Source: Desulfonema magnum
Lineage (GTDB): Bacteria; Desulfobacterota; Desulfobacteria; Desulfobacterales; 4be13
Length of the DNA: 64,000 bases
NCBI RefSeq assembly: GCF_017377395.1
Contig: NZ_CP061800.1
Coordinates: 3,555,633 to 3,619,632 of the forward strand
Direction: 5' to 3'
Part shown: one piece after another, positions 8,073 through 16,964 of the stretch
Numbering within the stretch: position 1 is the stretch's first letter
Layout of the letters: every line of letters begins with the position of its first letter
Translations under genes and position numbers: made by a program
The notes under the pieces: model-generated
The model's input: the letters and a program-made list of their open reading frames with translations, nothing else
What the model was told of the DNA's origin: nothing
Database searches by the model: none

Positions 8073-9509
8073 TCATCCTTTCACGACTCCGATGGGTCTG
8101 AGTTTTGCCACTTTCTTGGAAATCCCCGCGCCATGCACCACATCAATGACTTGGGAAATATCTTTGTACGCGTCCGGCATCTCTTCTGCCATTGTGTTTC
8201 TGCCCCTCCATCGCACGAGAATGCCCTTATCTTCCAGTTCACGATAGATGGCTCTGCCTTTGCTTGCTTTTTTTGCAGCTTTCCGGCTGAGGACTCGCCC
8301 TGCCCCGTGACAGGTCGAACCAAATGTTTCCTCCATAGCCTTTTCTGTTCCCACAAGAACATAAGACGCAGTTCCCATGTCTCCCGGAATGATAATCGGC
8401 TGCCCCACAGTCCGGTACGCGTCACATACGGTTTCATGTCCTGCCGGAAACGCCCGGGTAGCCCCTTTTCGATGAACACAGACCACCTGTTTTTTTCCTT
8501 CTGTGATATGCGTTTCTTTTTTGGCAATGTTATGACACACATCATAAAGTAGGGTCATGCCGAGGTCTCTCGGACTGATTTCCAAAGTGCGCATAAAAAC
8601 TTCACGGGATTTGTGCATCATAATCTGCCGGTTGGCCCAGGCATAGTTGGCCGCGCAGGCCATGGCATTGAAATAACGCTTTCCCTCTTCTGACTGTATC
8701 ATGGCGCAGGAAAGCTGACGATCCGGCAGTTCAAAATCGAGTTTCCTGGCATGTTTTACCATAAACGCGAGAAAATCATCGCAAACCTGGTATCCGAATC
8801 CCCTGGAACCCGAATGAAGCATCAGCGTGACCTGTCCCTCAAAAAGCCTGAACGCTCTTGCCACTTCCGGATCATAAATCTCCTCCACCACCCCGATTTC
8901 AAGGAAATGATTTCCGGAGCCCAGTGTGCCAAGCTGTTTCCGCCCTCTTTCCAGCGCTCTTTCACTGACAATATCCGGGTCCGCATTTGGCATACAGCCA
9001 TAATCTTCCGTATGGTCCACATCTGAGTTTTCGCCAAACCCCTCTTTTACAGCCCATTTGCTTCCCTGTTCCAAAACCTTTTTTTCCTCTTTCACGGAAA
9101 GTTTTACAGAGCCTTTGGAACCGATACCGCAGGGGATATTCTTATAAAGAGCGTTTACAAGGTCCGCGACTTTTGTCTTTATGTCTTTTTCTTCAAGATG
9201 GGTGGTGGCGAGACGCACGCCGCAATTGATGTCGTACCCGACGCCTCCGGGAGATATGACACCTGTTTCCCAGTCAAAGGCCGCGACACCGCCAATGGAA
9301 AACCCGTATCCCTGATGAATGTCGGGCATGGCGAGAGATGCCCTGACAATCCCCGGAAGGGTCGCGACATTAGCCACTTGCTTTAAGGCCCCTTCTTTTT
9401 CAAGTGCTTTTATCATGGATTTGTTGGCATAAACAATCCCCGGAACCCTCATATTTCCGGTCTGGGGAACTTCCCATTTGTATTCGCTGATTTTTTTTAA
9501 TTCTGTCAT
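8073..9509 (-). CDS. rtcB: RNA-splicing ligase RtcB
   Basis: This 478-residue GTP- and Mn-dependent ligase joins RNA 2',3'-cyclic phosphate (or 3'-phosphate) ends to 5'-OH ends, in RNA repair or tRNA maturation. Diagnostic segments are MPDIHQGYGFSIGGVAAFD, GGVGYDINCGVRL with metal-binding Cys96, LGTLGSGNHFLEIG, LMLHSGSRGFG, and THAGRVLS-like TCHGAGRVLSR near residue 400, which contains the histidine that becomes guanylylated. Length and motif order are those of full-length RtcB. The ATG at 9509 gives the family N-terminus. No archease gene adjoins it in the window, although many bacterial RtcB proteins need archease. The gene is followed immediately by 7-bp repeats. Confidence 0.97.
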   Translation of the reverse strand: MTELKKISEYKWEVPQTGNMRVPGIVYANKSMIKALEKEGALKQVANVATLPGIVRASLAMPDIHQGYGFSIGGVAAFDWETGVISPGGVGYDINCGVRLATTHLEEKDIKTKVADLVNALYKNIPCGIGSKGSVKLSVKEEKKVLEQGSKWAVKEGFGENSDVDHTEDYGCMPNADPDIVSERALERGRKQLGTLGSGNHFLEIGVVEEIYDPEVARAFRLFEGQVTLMLHSGSRGFGYQVCDDFLAFMVKHARKLDFELPDRQLSCAMIQSEEGKRYFNAMACAANYAWANRQIMMHKSREVFMRTLEISPRDLGMTLLYDVCHNIAKKETHITEGKKQVVCVHRKGATRAFPAGHETVCDAYRTVGQPIIIPGDMGTASYVLVGTEKAMEETFGSTCHGAGRVLSRKAAKKASKGRAIYRELEDKGILVRWRGRNTMAEEMPDAYKDISQVIDVVHGAGISKKVAKLRPIGVVKG

Positions 9510-9532
9510 TTTCTTTGCTCCCCTTTTTGTTG

Positions 9533-9853
9533 TTATTCAAGAATGTTAAGCAGGTCTTCCAGAAATGGTTTGAAGTTATGAGCGTATTTGTCCGGCACCC
9601 CGGTAGCTTTCAGGGTCGGCAGATCAAAACATTTTTTTATCCCTTGAAAACCGGATGATTTTTGTCTGAAGCCTTATGCCGGAGCGGGGTTGCAAAGCCC
9701 GTCCGACAAAAGGCAGAACATCTGTGATATGGTCAGGCTGTGTTTTCTCAGAAAGAGATTTTTTAGGTAGTGTTCCAAAACTGGAGCTAAAAATTTTAAC
9801 TCTTTGAATCCATTTGGCAAATATCGGAGCAAATCCAGTTTTAGAACACCACC
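9533..9853. repeat. Intergenic remnants and an 88-bp inverted-repeat element
   Basis: From 9533 to about 9660 the minus strand carries a short open tail (ending TLKATGVPDKY...NILE then stop) without any start codon; it looks like the decayed end of an unrecognised gene. At 9766-9785 and 9834-9853 two 20-bp arms (GGTAGTGTTCCAAAACTGGA and its near-complement, 18 of 20 matching) enclose 48 bp, forming a MITE-like element. Apart from the hairpin element at 9904 nothing else is seen up to 10063. Confidence 0.5.
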
Positions 9854-9903
9854 GATTTTTTAAGGTGTTTGTATCGAAATATATAAAGGCTTATGAAAAA
9901 TAA

Positions 9904-10012
9904 GGCGATTTCCGGAAAAGAGCATACCAGCTTTTTCAGTTCGTAGTTCCGCCTTTAGGCGGTGCAAAACCGCCTAAAGGCGGAACTACGAACGGGTATG
10001 TTCATTTTCGGA
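9904..10012. repeat. Hairpin element with 23-bp perfect inner arms (first copy)
   Basis: The arms at 9940-9962 and 9970-9992 are perfectly complementary and begin TTCGTAGTTCCGCC. A weaker outer inverted repeat (GGCGATTTCCGGAAAAG... and its counterpart GGTATGTTCATTTTCGGA) extends to both ends. A second copy with the same outer ends lies at 12527-12660. Confidence 0.75.
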
Positions 10013-10063
10013 ACACTGCCCAATCCTTTTCTGTCTGTCTGCCTGAACTCCTTTTTTTTATGA

Positions 10064-11611
10064 TCATACCTCTACTGAAGGAAAAAGTGAGGTATTCGTA
10101 TGCGGAAGGAATTTGGCAGCGCTGAACCGGTTCATAAACTCCTGGTTCACATTGAGTTCAAGATAAGTAATACGATTCCTTATTTCATCAATTTCCCTCA
10201 GGGCTTCCGCCGACGTAAGCGCAAGCGTCGCACCGCCGAGGGAGCTGTTTCCTAAGGGTTGATAAGACTCAACAGGCAAATCAGGAATCATTCCGATGGA
10301 TATGGCGGATTTGGGATCAATAAAACATCCGAAAGTGCCGGCCACATAAAATGTTGAAAGCTCGTTAAGCGACATTCCCACAGACATTGTAATTGTCTCA
10401 AGAATTGTGAACATGGCGGCTTTGGAGCGTATCAGGCTGTCAATGTCAATTTGGCTGATGAAGAGATCATTTCCGGTCGCGGAATCTTTCGCAGGTGTGA
10501 CCACAAGTTGGCGGATGCCATTATTCTCATTGAGCCTGGTGCCGCATACCGACGAGACAAATTTGCCCCGGATATCAATCATACCGGAGAGAAAAAGATG
10601 GGCCGCAAGATCAATCAGACCGGAACCGCATATGCCTTTTGGCGGCATTTCTTCAATGGTATGAATGTCAAACTCATGCGTATCACGATGAATGGTGATT
10701 TTATCAATCACCCCGGGACCCGCCATCATGCCCATCCGCGTGACACCGCCCTCCAGGGCCGGACCTGCTGCCCCGGCACAGGCAATCAGCCAGTGTTTAT
10801 TGCCGAGAACCACCTCCGCATTGGTTCCCACATCCACCAAAATAGCGGTATCTTCCGCTGTGTTCATACCAGAAAAGAGAATTCCTGCAATAAGGTCTCC
10901 GCCAAAATAACTCCCCACATTGGGAAATATAATGACTCTGGCGAGCGGATTGGCCTGAATGCCCAGTTCCCCGGCCTTTACCATTCCGGGAGTGTTTACA
11001 ACAGGAATATAAGGCTCACGGATAATCCATCGGGGATTCAGCCCCATAAAAAGATGCGTCATTGCTGTGTTACCTGCCACGGAAAGTAAGAAAACATTCT
11101 CCGGTCCGAGTTCGCAGGATTTGCACAGCGCTGCCATCTCATGATTTATGCCATCTGTGATCAGATGGCTGATCTTCTCCAGCCCTTCTTCGGTATCCGC
11201 ATAATGGATTCGTGCCAATATATCCGGGCCTACGGATATCTGAGGATTATCAAAAGACGACTCAGCCAGAGCCTGACCTGTTGAAAGGTCCAAAAGGCGT
11301 AAAACAACCCGTGTGGTTCCCAGATCAACTGCCAGTCCGGTAACAGGCTTCGTATCCTGCGCATCTGTAATTCCTGTCAGAAGCCATTCTCCTCCGTTCG
11401 GACACGGAACAAGCACGCATCGGACATGATACTCCCACTTTCTAAGAAGGTCCGGCAGACGTTTTAAAAGCGGAAAATCTATCTTTACGGTATCGGTCTG
11501 AAGCTCGCTTTTTAAGACACTGACAAGCCGATCCGCATCTGCTGTGTTATCCTGTAAGCTCGGACGCGTGAGAGACACTGTTCGGACAAAACTTTTATTC
11601 TTTTCATTCAT
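10064..11611 (-). CDS. RACo-like ASKHA-domain protein (corrinoid reactivation family), lacking the ferredoxin domain
   Basis: This 515-residue protein matches the middle and C-terminal (DUF4445/ASKHA ATPase) parts of reductive activators of corrinoid proteins such as RACo/RamA. The segments GLAVDLGTTRVVLRLLDL (phosphate loop 1), LLSVAGNTAMTHLFMGL, DVGTNAEVVLG, CAGAAGPALEGG and GICGSGLIDL follow the family order. Known relatives begin with a [2Fe-2S] ferredoxin domain; here the protein begins at the linker, and the next gene upstream leaves no room for it. Family members re-reduce Co(II) corrinoid in methyltransferases or the CO dehydrogenase/acetyl-CoA synthase corrinoid protein, using ATP. 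Without its own cluster it would need a separate electron donor or act differently. The CooC-like protein at 17175 is in the same functional sphere. Confidence 0.85.
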   Translation of the reverse strand: MNEKNKSFVRTVSLTRPSLQDNTADADRLVSVLKSELQTDTVKIDFPLLKRLPDLLRKWEYHVRCVLVPCPNGGEWLLTGITDAQDTKPVTGLAVDLGTTRVVLRLLDLSTGQALAESSFDNPQISVGPDILARIHYADTEEGLEKISHLITDGINHEMAALCKSCELGPENVFLLSVAGNTAMTHLFMGLNPRWIIREPYIPVVNTPGMVKAGELGIQANPLARVIIFPNVGSYFGGDLIAGILFSGMNTAEDTAILVDVGTNAEVVLGNKHWLIACAGAAGPALEGGVTRMGMMAGPGVIDKITIHRDTHEFDIHTIEEMPPKGICGSGLIDLAAHLFLSGMIDIRGKFVSSVCGTRLNENNGIRQLVVTPAKDSATGNDLFISQIDIDSLIRSKAAMFTILETITMSVGMSLNELSTFYVAGTFGCFIDPKSAISIGMIPDLPVESYQPLGNSSLGGATLALTSAEALREIDEIRNRITYLELNVNQEFMNRFSAAKFLPHTNTSLFPSVEV

Positions 11612-11671
11612 AATTTTTAAATTACATAAAACATGAAACCGAATAGTTCAACAACACGATTTCTTTTGTTA

Positions 11672-12418
11672 TCAGCCATTAAGGCGTTTCAATTCATCTA
11701 TTATTCCGTTCATGACCTGTCCTGCTTTTCCCATGATGAGATAATCGCTGGTGTTGCCTGTCAGCGGTGTCCTTTCAGGATTAATCTCTATAATCTTTGC
11801 GCCGCTCTGCTTTGCAACAACAGGCATAATGGCCGCGGGATGTACAATTGCCGATGTTCCCACCACCAGCATGACATCGCACTGAGAAGCAATTTCCCTG
11901 GAACGGAACAGCGCATCATGCGGAATCATTTCACCAAAAAAGATAACCTCCGGTCTGTAAATGCCGCCGCATTCGCACCGGGGAGGAATTTCCGAAAGAT
12001 CAATATCGCTTGTTTTGCATTTTTTCTCACAGGCCATGCACCGTTGCCACGCAAAACTGCCATGGAACTCGATCACATCCTTATTTCCCGCCATCTGATG
12101 AAGACCGTCAACATTCTGGGTGATGACCGTGTGCAATTTTCCCAATTCTTCAAGTGTTGCCAGTCCTTTATGACCGTCATTCGGCGTTGCTCTGTCAATA
12201 AGTTCCTTCATATCTTTGATGAGAACGTTCCAGACATCAGCAGGGTCTCTCATAAACCTGTCAATATCCGCGTAGTCAGGATCAATTTTTTCCCATACGC
12301 CCCCTTTTCCGCGGAAAGGCGGAATTCCGCTATCAACAGAAATCCCGGCCCCGGTCAGGGCGACAACACTCCTTGCGCCAGCTATATCTTTCGCAGCTTT
12401 TTTAATTAACTCATTCAT
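11672..12418 (-). CDS. cobB: Sir2-family NAD-dependent protein deacylase (CobB-type)
   Basis: This 248-residue sirtuin removes acyl groups from lysines using NAD. It has the NAD-binding GAGISVDSGIPPFRG motif near residue 23, TQNVDGLHQMAG, the catalytic histidine in EFHGSFAWQRC near 117, and four zinc cysteines (CMACEKKC and CECGG). VVGTSAIVHPAA is the late NAD-contacting segment. Length fits CobB-like class III/U sirtuins. In the specific Ala-Tyr-Arg desuccinylase signature region there is no clear match, so substrate preference is not assigned. The ATG at 12418 has a GAGGAGAATATT ribosome site. It lies close behind the downstream RACo-like gene (60 bp apart, same strand), so the two may be co-transcribed. 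The HDAC-like gene at 15978 gives the region a second deacetylase type. Confidence 0.95.
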   Translation of the reverse strand: MNELIKKAAKDIAGARSVVALTGAGISVDSGIPPFRGKGGVWEKIDPDYADIDRFMRDPADVWNVLIKDMKELIDRATPNDGHKGLATLEELGKLHTVITQNVDGLHQMAGNKDVIEFHGSFAWQRCMACEKKCKTSDIDLSEIPPRCECGGIYRPEVIFFGEMIPHDALFRSREIASQCDVMLVVGTSAIVHPAAIMPVVAKQSGAKIIEINPERTPLTGNTSDYLIMGKAGQVMNGIIDELKRLNG

Positions 12419-12437
12419 AATATTCTCCTCTCGGAAT

Positions 12438-12526
12438 AGGTGTTAGGGTGTTAGGTGTTAGGGTGTTAGGGTGTTAGGTGTTAGGTGTTAGGTGTTAAGT
12501 GTTAGGTGTTAGGTGTCGGGTGTTAG
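12438..12526. repeat. 7-bp tandem repeat array (GGTGTTA)n
   Basis: About twelve units of GGTGTTA, some with an extra G, follow the sirtuin start. The complementary array is at 13079-13165, so the whole gap is framed by inverted arrays. Confidence 0.8.
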
Positions 12527-12660
12527 GCGATTTTCAAGAATGGACATACCAGGGCGTTTTTTAGTTCGTAGTTCCGCCTTTAGGCGGTCTCACACCGCCT
12601 AAAGGCGGAACTACGAACTAAACTACGAACTGAAAAATATGTCTTATCCGGAAATCGTCT
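12527..12660. repeat. Hairpin element, second copy
   Basis: Inner arms at 12562-12587 and 12595-12620 are complementary over about 26 bp and carry the same TTCGTAGTTCCGCC core as 9940-9992. The outer ends GGCGATTTTC and GAAATCGTC repeat those of the first copy. The element is bounded by the GGTGTTA array on its left. Confidence 0.75.
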
Positions 12661-12871
12661 TAGTATCCGACCAGATATAGGCTTTAAGATAATTATTTTG
12701 GGGTAGGCCGGGTTGAACGAAGTGAAACCCGATATTCCGATTTTGTCGGGTTTCGTACCTCAGCCCAAACTACGGGAAACCCCAATTTTATTTCCTGGAA
12801 GTCTATAAATTATGACAGGTGAAAATTTTCGAAAATCCTTTTGTAAAAGGAGATTACAGAATCCGGAACCC

Positions 12872-12980
12872 TACATAATTTGGTAGTCCTGCAAAGGTAG
12901 TGATGAATCCCGTTCAGTCCCCCGGTTATCAGGACACTGAATCTCATTCATCACTACTTGTGCAGGACTACCCATAATTT
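12872..12980. repeat. Long imperfect inverted repeat (~30-bp arms) enclosing an inner stem
   Basis: The left arm (TGGTAGTCCTGCA...GTAGTGATGAAT, 12880-12907) is complementary to the right arm (12947-12973) with two differences. The loop contains a further short stem, TTCAGT/ACTGAA. Transcribed, it would be a stable ~100-nt hairpin. No gene adjoins it, and it could be a MITE-like repeat or a structured RNA. The remainder of the gap 12661-12871 holds a GGGTTGAACGAAGTGAAACCC repeat and nothing coding. Confidence 0.5.
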
Positions 12981-13078
12981 ATTTGGTCAGGTATCAGGTG
13001 TTATGGAGTCAGGAGGTCACGTCTCAGATGATAAGTATTAAAAAACAACAAAATCAAACGGTTCGACTATCCGACACT

Positions 13079-13165
13079 TAACACCTAACACCCTAACACC
13101 CTAACACCCTAACACCCTAACACCTAACACCTAACACCCTGACACCTAACACCTAACACCTAACC
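13079..13165. repeat. 7-bp tandem repeat array (TAACACC)n
   Basis: About eleven units of TAACACC, some with an extra C, end immediately before the stop codon of the MBL-fold gene. It is the inverted partner of 12438-12526. Confidence 0.8.
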
Positions 13166-13168
13166 CTC

Positions 13169-14005
13169 CTACAACATAAACACCGCCCCCGCTCTCACCG
13201 CGCAACATTCAAGACTGCTCTTTTTTTCTGCGATGCGATGTTTGCAGTTTTCGACGATTTCATCAACTTGCCAGTCTGCTCTCTCCTGGTTTAAATGGAA
13301 CAGCCCCAATTTTTTAACCCCGGCTTCAAATGCAAGATCAAGTGCATGAGTGTATGCGGAATGTCCCCAGGTCATAAACATTTCGTATTCTTCCGGCTGA
13401 TATTCACCATCATGAAAGAGGAGGTCCGCACCGGAACAGAATTCCGCATACGCTTCAAAAGGCAGTCCTCCGGGATGAACAAAACCCAGCTCATTATCCG
13501 TGAGAAAAACAAACGATTTGCCATCTTCCACAAATTTGAAGCCAGTACCGGTGTTCGGATGACTGAGTTTTATCGGTGTGATGGTTACGGAACCAATTTC
13601 AAACTGGTCAGAACAGGCTTCCTCATAAAAAACTTTTGCCCCTATGTCAGAATATTTTACCGGAAAAGTGGGATATTCCATGACTTTGGAAAGTAATTTT
13701 TTCAGATACTCAGAAAACGGACAGCGATGCATCCGTATTTCACAGTCCTTGCTGTAAATGGGTTTGAAAAACGGAAATCCCATCACATGATCCCAATGCG
13801 CGTGCGTGAAAATGAGATGAAACACATAACGGCCTTCTCTGACAAGCTGATTACCAAGCTTTCGGATACCTGTTCCCGCATCCACGATAATGATATCATC
13901 GCTTTTTGTCCTGATCTCCAGACAGGTCGTATCTCCGCCATATTTGACATATTCTTTCCCGGAAACAGGGACAGACCCTCTTGATCCCCAGCACTTGATA
14001 TACAT
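13169..14005 (-). CDS. MBL-fold metallo-hydrolase
   Basis: This 278-residue protein begins MYIKCWGSRGSVPVSG, typical of a PhnP/RNase Z-like branch of the metallo-beta-lactamase superfamily. The zinc motif is THAHWDH, followed by LSHPNTGTGFKF, FLTDNE and FHDGEY, and TWGHSAYTHALDLA late in the chain. Relatives include phosphodiesterases and cyclic-phosphate hydrolases; two-component hybrids in Deltaproteobacteria also carry this domain. The substrate is unknown. The ATG at 14005 is chosen from the family N-terminus; the frame is open further upstream only because it runs antiparallel to 7-bp repeats at the end of prmA. It lies 4 bp after prmA and ends in the TAACACC array. The three genes 15553 to 13169 form an operon. 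Confidence 0.88.
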   Translation of the reverse strand: MYIKCWGSRGSVPVSGKEYVKYGGDTTCLEIRTKSDDIIIVDAGTGIRKLGNQLVREGRYVFHLIFTHAHWDHVMGFPFFKPIYSKDCEIRMHRCPFSEYLKKLLSKVMEYPTFPVKYSDIGAKVFYEEACSDQFEIGSVTITPIKLSHPNTGTGFKFVEDGKSFVFLTDNELGFVHPGGLPFEAYAEFCSGADLLFHDGEYQPEEYEMFMTWGHSAYTHALDLAFEAGVKKLGLFHLNQERADWQVDEIVENCKHRIAEKKSSLECCAVRAGAVFML

Positions 14006-14009
14006 TTTT

Positions 14010-14879
14010 TTACCTTTGTGATTGGTGATTGGTGATTGGTAATGGGTCATCAGCCATGGACAATGACCGACCAAAAAAAGTATGCCAAACACCGTCACGC
14101 TCCTGTTTTTTGAGGATTTTGACAGGAAGCTGTGATAATTTACAGGCAATATCTCTTGCCTCGCTGCGCAACAGTCCGGACAGGATAAACCATTTTTTAT
14201 GAAGAAAACCTTTGGAATTTATCAACTGTCTCATGATGTCATAGTGGATATTCGCGATCATCAGATCCGCGGACCAGTCCATAAAATCCTCAGCCCGTCC
14301 CTGAACAGCTAAAATTCTGTGTTCCAGCCGGTTTAATTCCACATTTCTTTTTGCCGTCTTCACTGCCAGAAAATTAAAATCAACCGCCAGGGTACGTCCG
14401 CATCCCAGACGGGCTGCGGCAAGTGCAAGCAGCCCCGTGCCTGTTCCAAGATCAATGGCCGACTCAATCCTTTCTTCAGCGCACACCCGCTCGAGCATAT
14501 CAAGACAGTCATAAGTCGTGGGATGAGTTCCTGTGCCAAAGACAACACCCGGATCCAGTATGATTTGGGATTTGGGATTTGGGATTTGGGAGTTGAACCA
14601 CGGCGGCGTAATAAGAAAATTACCAACCGTAAAAGGTCTGACCTCTCCTCCCTGCCATTCGTCATAAGTCATATGGAACTGATCAAGAAGACTCAGTTCC
14701 GGCTGATCATTCAGAAGGCTTTTCACCTCATCATGGGAAGGCTCGGAGAAAAAGAGAAAGGAAAACCCATCCTCTTCCCAGTTGCCGATGAAGCTGGTTC
14801 CGAATATTTCGCGGGATTTCACGCGGCCTTCGATATAATATATATAGAGGTCTTTGTAAGGATTTTCGGATTCAATCAT
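14010..14879 (-). CDS. prmA: Ribosomal protein L11 methyltransferase-like SAM methyltransferase
   Basis: This 289-residue protein has the class I SAM methyltransferase core of PrmA: FGTGTHPTTYDCLDML, IDLGTGTGLLALAAARLG (SAM-binding), the acidic VDFNFLAVKTAKRNVELN segment, and a motif IV ANIHYDIM, where canonical PrmA has NILA/NPP-type residues. PrmA trimethylates L11; this divergent motif means another protein substrate cannot be excluded. Two pieces of the chain are encoded by 7-bp repeats: NSQIPNPKSQI (from GGGATTT units at 14561-14590) just before the ILDPG segment, and the C-terminal PLPITNHQSQR (from TGATTGG units). Its start overlaps the stop of the CBS gene by 4 bp (ATGA), indicating translational coupling. 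Confidence 0.8.
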   Translation of the reverse strand: MIESENPYKDLYIYYIEGRVKSREIFGTSFIGNWEEDGFSFLFFSEPSHDEVKSLLNDQPELSLLDQFHMTYDEWQGGEVRPFTVGNFLITPPWFNSQIPNPKSQIILDPGVVFGTGTHPTTYDCLDMLERVCAEERIESAIDLGTGTGLLALAAARLGCGRTLAVDFNFLAVKTAKRNVELNRLEHRILAVQGRAEDFMDWSADLMIANIHYDIMRQLINSKGFLHKKWFILSGLLRSEARDIACKLSQLPVKILKKQERDGVWHTFFGRSLSMADDPLPITNHQSQR

Positions 14880-15553
14880 TGTGTCTTAGGTAACTGGTCC
14901 AAATACCATTCCATGGGATTAAGTAATTCAAACCCCATATTCTGTAATTTTTTCCTGATATGTGCCACATGATTTGTCAGAAGGTATGGAAAGACAGCCC
15001 GCTTTCCCTCATCCCAGTATTTGGCGACAAGGATGCTTCCGAAGGATACGTTTTCCTCAGTGATCGCGTCAACAATTTTTTTCATTTGTCCTTTTTTGTT
15101 TTCCACGAGAACACACAAAAGCATTCCGGGTTCTCTGATTCCCAGGACATTGATAAATGCCCGCAAAAGATCACGCACGGAAATCATGCCTTTCAGTTTT
15201 CCCTCATCATCCACAACAGGAAACGCCCCGACTTGCGTTTTCTGTATCAGCAAAATAGCGTCCTGAAGGGTATGTAACGGAGAAACAGTGACGATATCCG
15301 TTGTCATGATATCTTTTACTTTAAGGTTCTCGATTCTTTTCTTTTCCTCATCAATATCACAAGTATCAACAAAGATCGAAGGCATGGCGCTTCGCACGTC
15401 ACGATCCGTGACAACACCAATCAGTTTGTTCTCTTTGTCTGTCACCGGCAAATGACGGATTTGATGTTCCGCCATTTTATCCTTTGCTTCAAGGACACCG
15501 GCTTCTTTGTCAATAACAATCACATTCTTACTCATTGATTTATCAACAAACAT
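14876..15553 (-). CDS. CBS-domain pair protein with C-terminal ACT-like region (AcuB-like)
   Basis: The 225-residue protein begins with two CBS motifs (about residues 1-130): MFVDKSMSKNVIVIDKEAG with DKENKLIGVVTDRDVRSA, then VKDIMTTDIVTVSP with DDEGKLKGMISVRDLLRA. Such a pair binds adenine nucleotides or SAM and acts as an energy sensor. The remaining 85 residues (EPGMLLCVLVENKKGQMKK...) resemble an ACT-type ligand-binding fold, giving the architecture of AcuB-like proteins. It is the first gene of the CBS-PrmA-MBL operon. The ATG at 15553 has a GGAGAATAAA ribosome site. Upstream lies a short 7-bp repeat (GAAACTT). The regulated partner is unknown. Confidence 0.88.
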   Translation of the reverse strand: MFVDKSMSKNVIVIDKEAGVLEAKDKMAEHQIRHLPVTDKENKLIGVVTDRDVRSAMPSIFVDTCDIDEEKKRIENLKVKDIMTTDIVTVSPLHTLQDAILLIQKTQVGAFPVVDDEGKLKGMISVRDLLRAFINVLGIREPGMLLCVLVENKKGQMKKIVDAITEENVSFGSILVAKYWDEGKRAVFPYLLTNHVAHIRKKLQNMGFELLNPMEWYLDQLPKTQ

Positions 15554-15977
15554 TTTATTCTCCTCTGTAAGTGGAAACTTGAAACTTGAAACTTGAAACT
15601 GGAAACTTGATATCCGCAGGGTGGGCGGATTTTTATGTATGTATATGTGACTGTTCCGAGTTTCAGATTTCAGGTTTCAGTTAAGTATTTGGACAAAAGT
15701 TTTCCGGCATTTTTATCTGAATCTCGTTTTAGCCGGTTCAGCAGATTCCGCTGATAATTCTATCCGAAAATATATGTCCGGGTACTTACGCTCCTCAGTT
15801 TGTATGTGCTAAATAATCTCTGCTGTTAGCGGAACACCAAAGATTTTTTAATATTACTTACCCGTTCACATTTTATTGCAGAACAATTTTGTAAATTGTT
15901 CTGCATATCCCAATTTACATATTGTTTCACAGGTTTAAAAATGTGTGAGCAACTTTTTCAACTTCCATGAAAGATGC
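15554..15977. other. Intergenic, no gene seen
   Basis: The gap holds a short GAAACTT tandem repeat (about 15571-15605), sequences related to the TAAGTACC repeat family (GGGTACTTACG near 15780), and AT-rich DNA. No reading frame with homology or a ribosome site is visible on either strand. Confidence 0.6.
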
Positions 15978-16928
15978 TTATTTGCCCAATAAAATCTTCA
16001 CATGATTTTTTGCCAGCTCAGGAAGACGCTCAAGACAGTAACCTCCTTCAAGTATGGAAATCAGCCTTCCGTCGGCATATTTGTCCGCCATTTCCACAAT
16101 CCTTTCCATTATCCATGAATACCCCTCTGTTGAAAGCATAATACCGGACATATCATCATCAACATGCGCGTCAAATCCGACGGATACAAGAATAACTTCC
16201 GGCTGAAATGTGTCAAAAGCCGGAAACAGCTCTCTTTCCATAAGTGACTTATATTCCGGGTCTCCCTGTCCAGGTAATACCGGAGAATTCAGAGTGAAAC
16301 CTTCCCCAGAACCCGTACCAGTTTCAAAATCACGGCCGGTACCGGGGAAAGCAAATGAAGGGTGTTCATGAATGGAATAATAGAATACCGTGGGATCATG
16401 TTCAAAGATATGCTGGGTGCCGTTCCCATGATGCACATCAAAATCTATAATCCCGACCCGTTTTATTTCCCATTCGCTTTGCAGGTATTTGGCTGTAATC
16501 GCCACGTTGTTAAAATAACAAAACCCCATGGCTTTGTCAGTTTCAGCATGGTGCCCCGGAGGTCTCACGGAGCAAAATGCGTTATCTATTTTGCCTTCCA
16601 TAACAAGCTTTGCAGTATCAAGAATGCCTCCCACAGCGAGCATTGCGATATCATAAGTTGCCGCACACATCTGATTATCCGGGTAATCAAATTCCTTCAT
16701 TCCGTAAAGACAGGTCTCTTCAAACCGTTGGATATATCTTATATTATGAACTGTTTCAATCCACCTTTGCCTTGACCGGCTGGCCTTAATCCGGGTAAGC
16801 ATAGGAATAAATCCCCCGTCCTCTATGCCTTTATGAATCGCCCTGAGCCTTTCAGGCCGTTCCGGGTGATAATCGCTGGTTTCATGAAGCAAATATCTGT
16901 CATCATGCAAAAAACCTGTTTTTTTCAT
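15978..16928 (-). CDS. Histone-deacetylase-like amidohydrolase
   Basis: This 316-residue protein is a class II-like HDAC/acetoin utilisation/acetylpolyamine amidohydrolase. Active-site segments are RPPGHHAETDKAMGFCYFNN (the tandem-His charge relay), DFDVHHGNGTQHIF (zinc Asp and His), YYSIHEHPSFAFPGTG and SVGFDAHVDDDMSGI (second zinc Asp), closed by LEGGYCLERL. Bacterial members deacetylate small acetylated amines or proteins; the substrate is not deducible here. The ATG at 16928 gives the typical N-terminus (MKKTGFLHDDRYLLHET) and has a GGGAGAAGATATG ribosome site. It is flanked by 7-bp repeats at its 5' side, and no other gene appears to be co-transcribed with it. Confidence 0.95.
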   Translation of the reverse strand: MKKTGFLHDDRYLLHETSDYHPERPERLRAIHKGIEDGGFIPMLTRIKASRSRQRWIETVHNIRYIQRFEETCLYGMKEFDYPDNQMCAATYDIAMLAVGGILDTAKLVMEGKIDNAFCSVRPPGHHAETDKAMGFCYFNNVAITAKYLQSEWEIKRVGIIDFDVHHGNGTQHIFEHDPTVFYYSIHEHPSFAFPGTGRDFETGTGSGEGFTLNSPVLPGQGDPEYKSLMERELFPAFDTFQPEVILVSVGFDAHVDDDMSGIMLSTEGYSWIMERIVEMADKYADGRLISILEGGYCLERLPELAKNHVKILLGK

Positions 16929-16964
16929 ATCTTCTCCCGGGGATTGAGAAATGAGAATGAATAA

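Noticed and set aside
14523-14972. A 149-codon plus-strand frame across prmA
   Set aside because: It is antisense to prmA, which has clear SAM-binding motifs.
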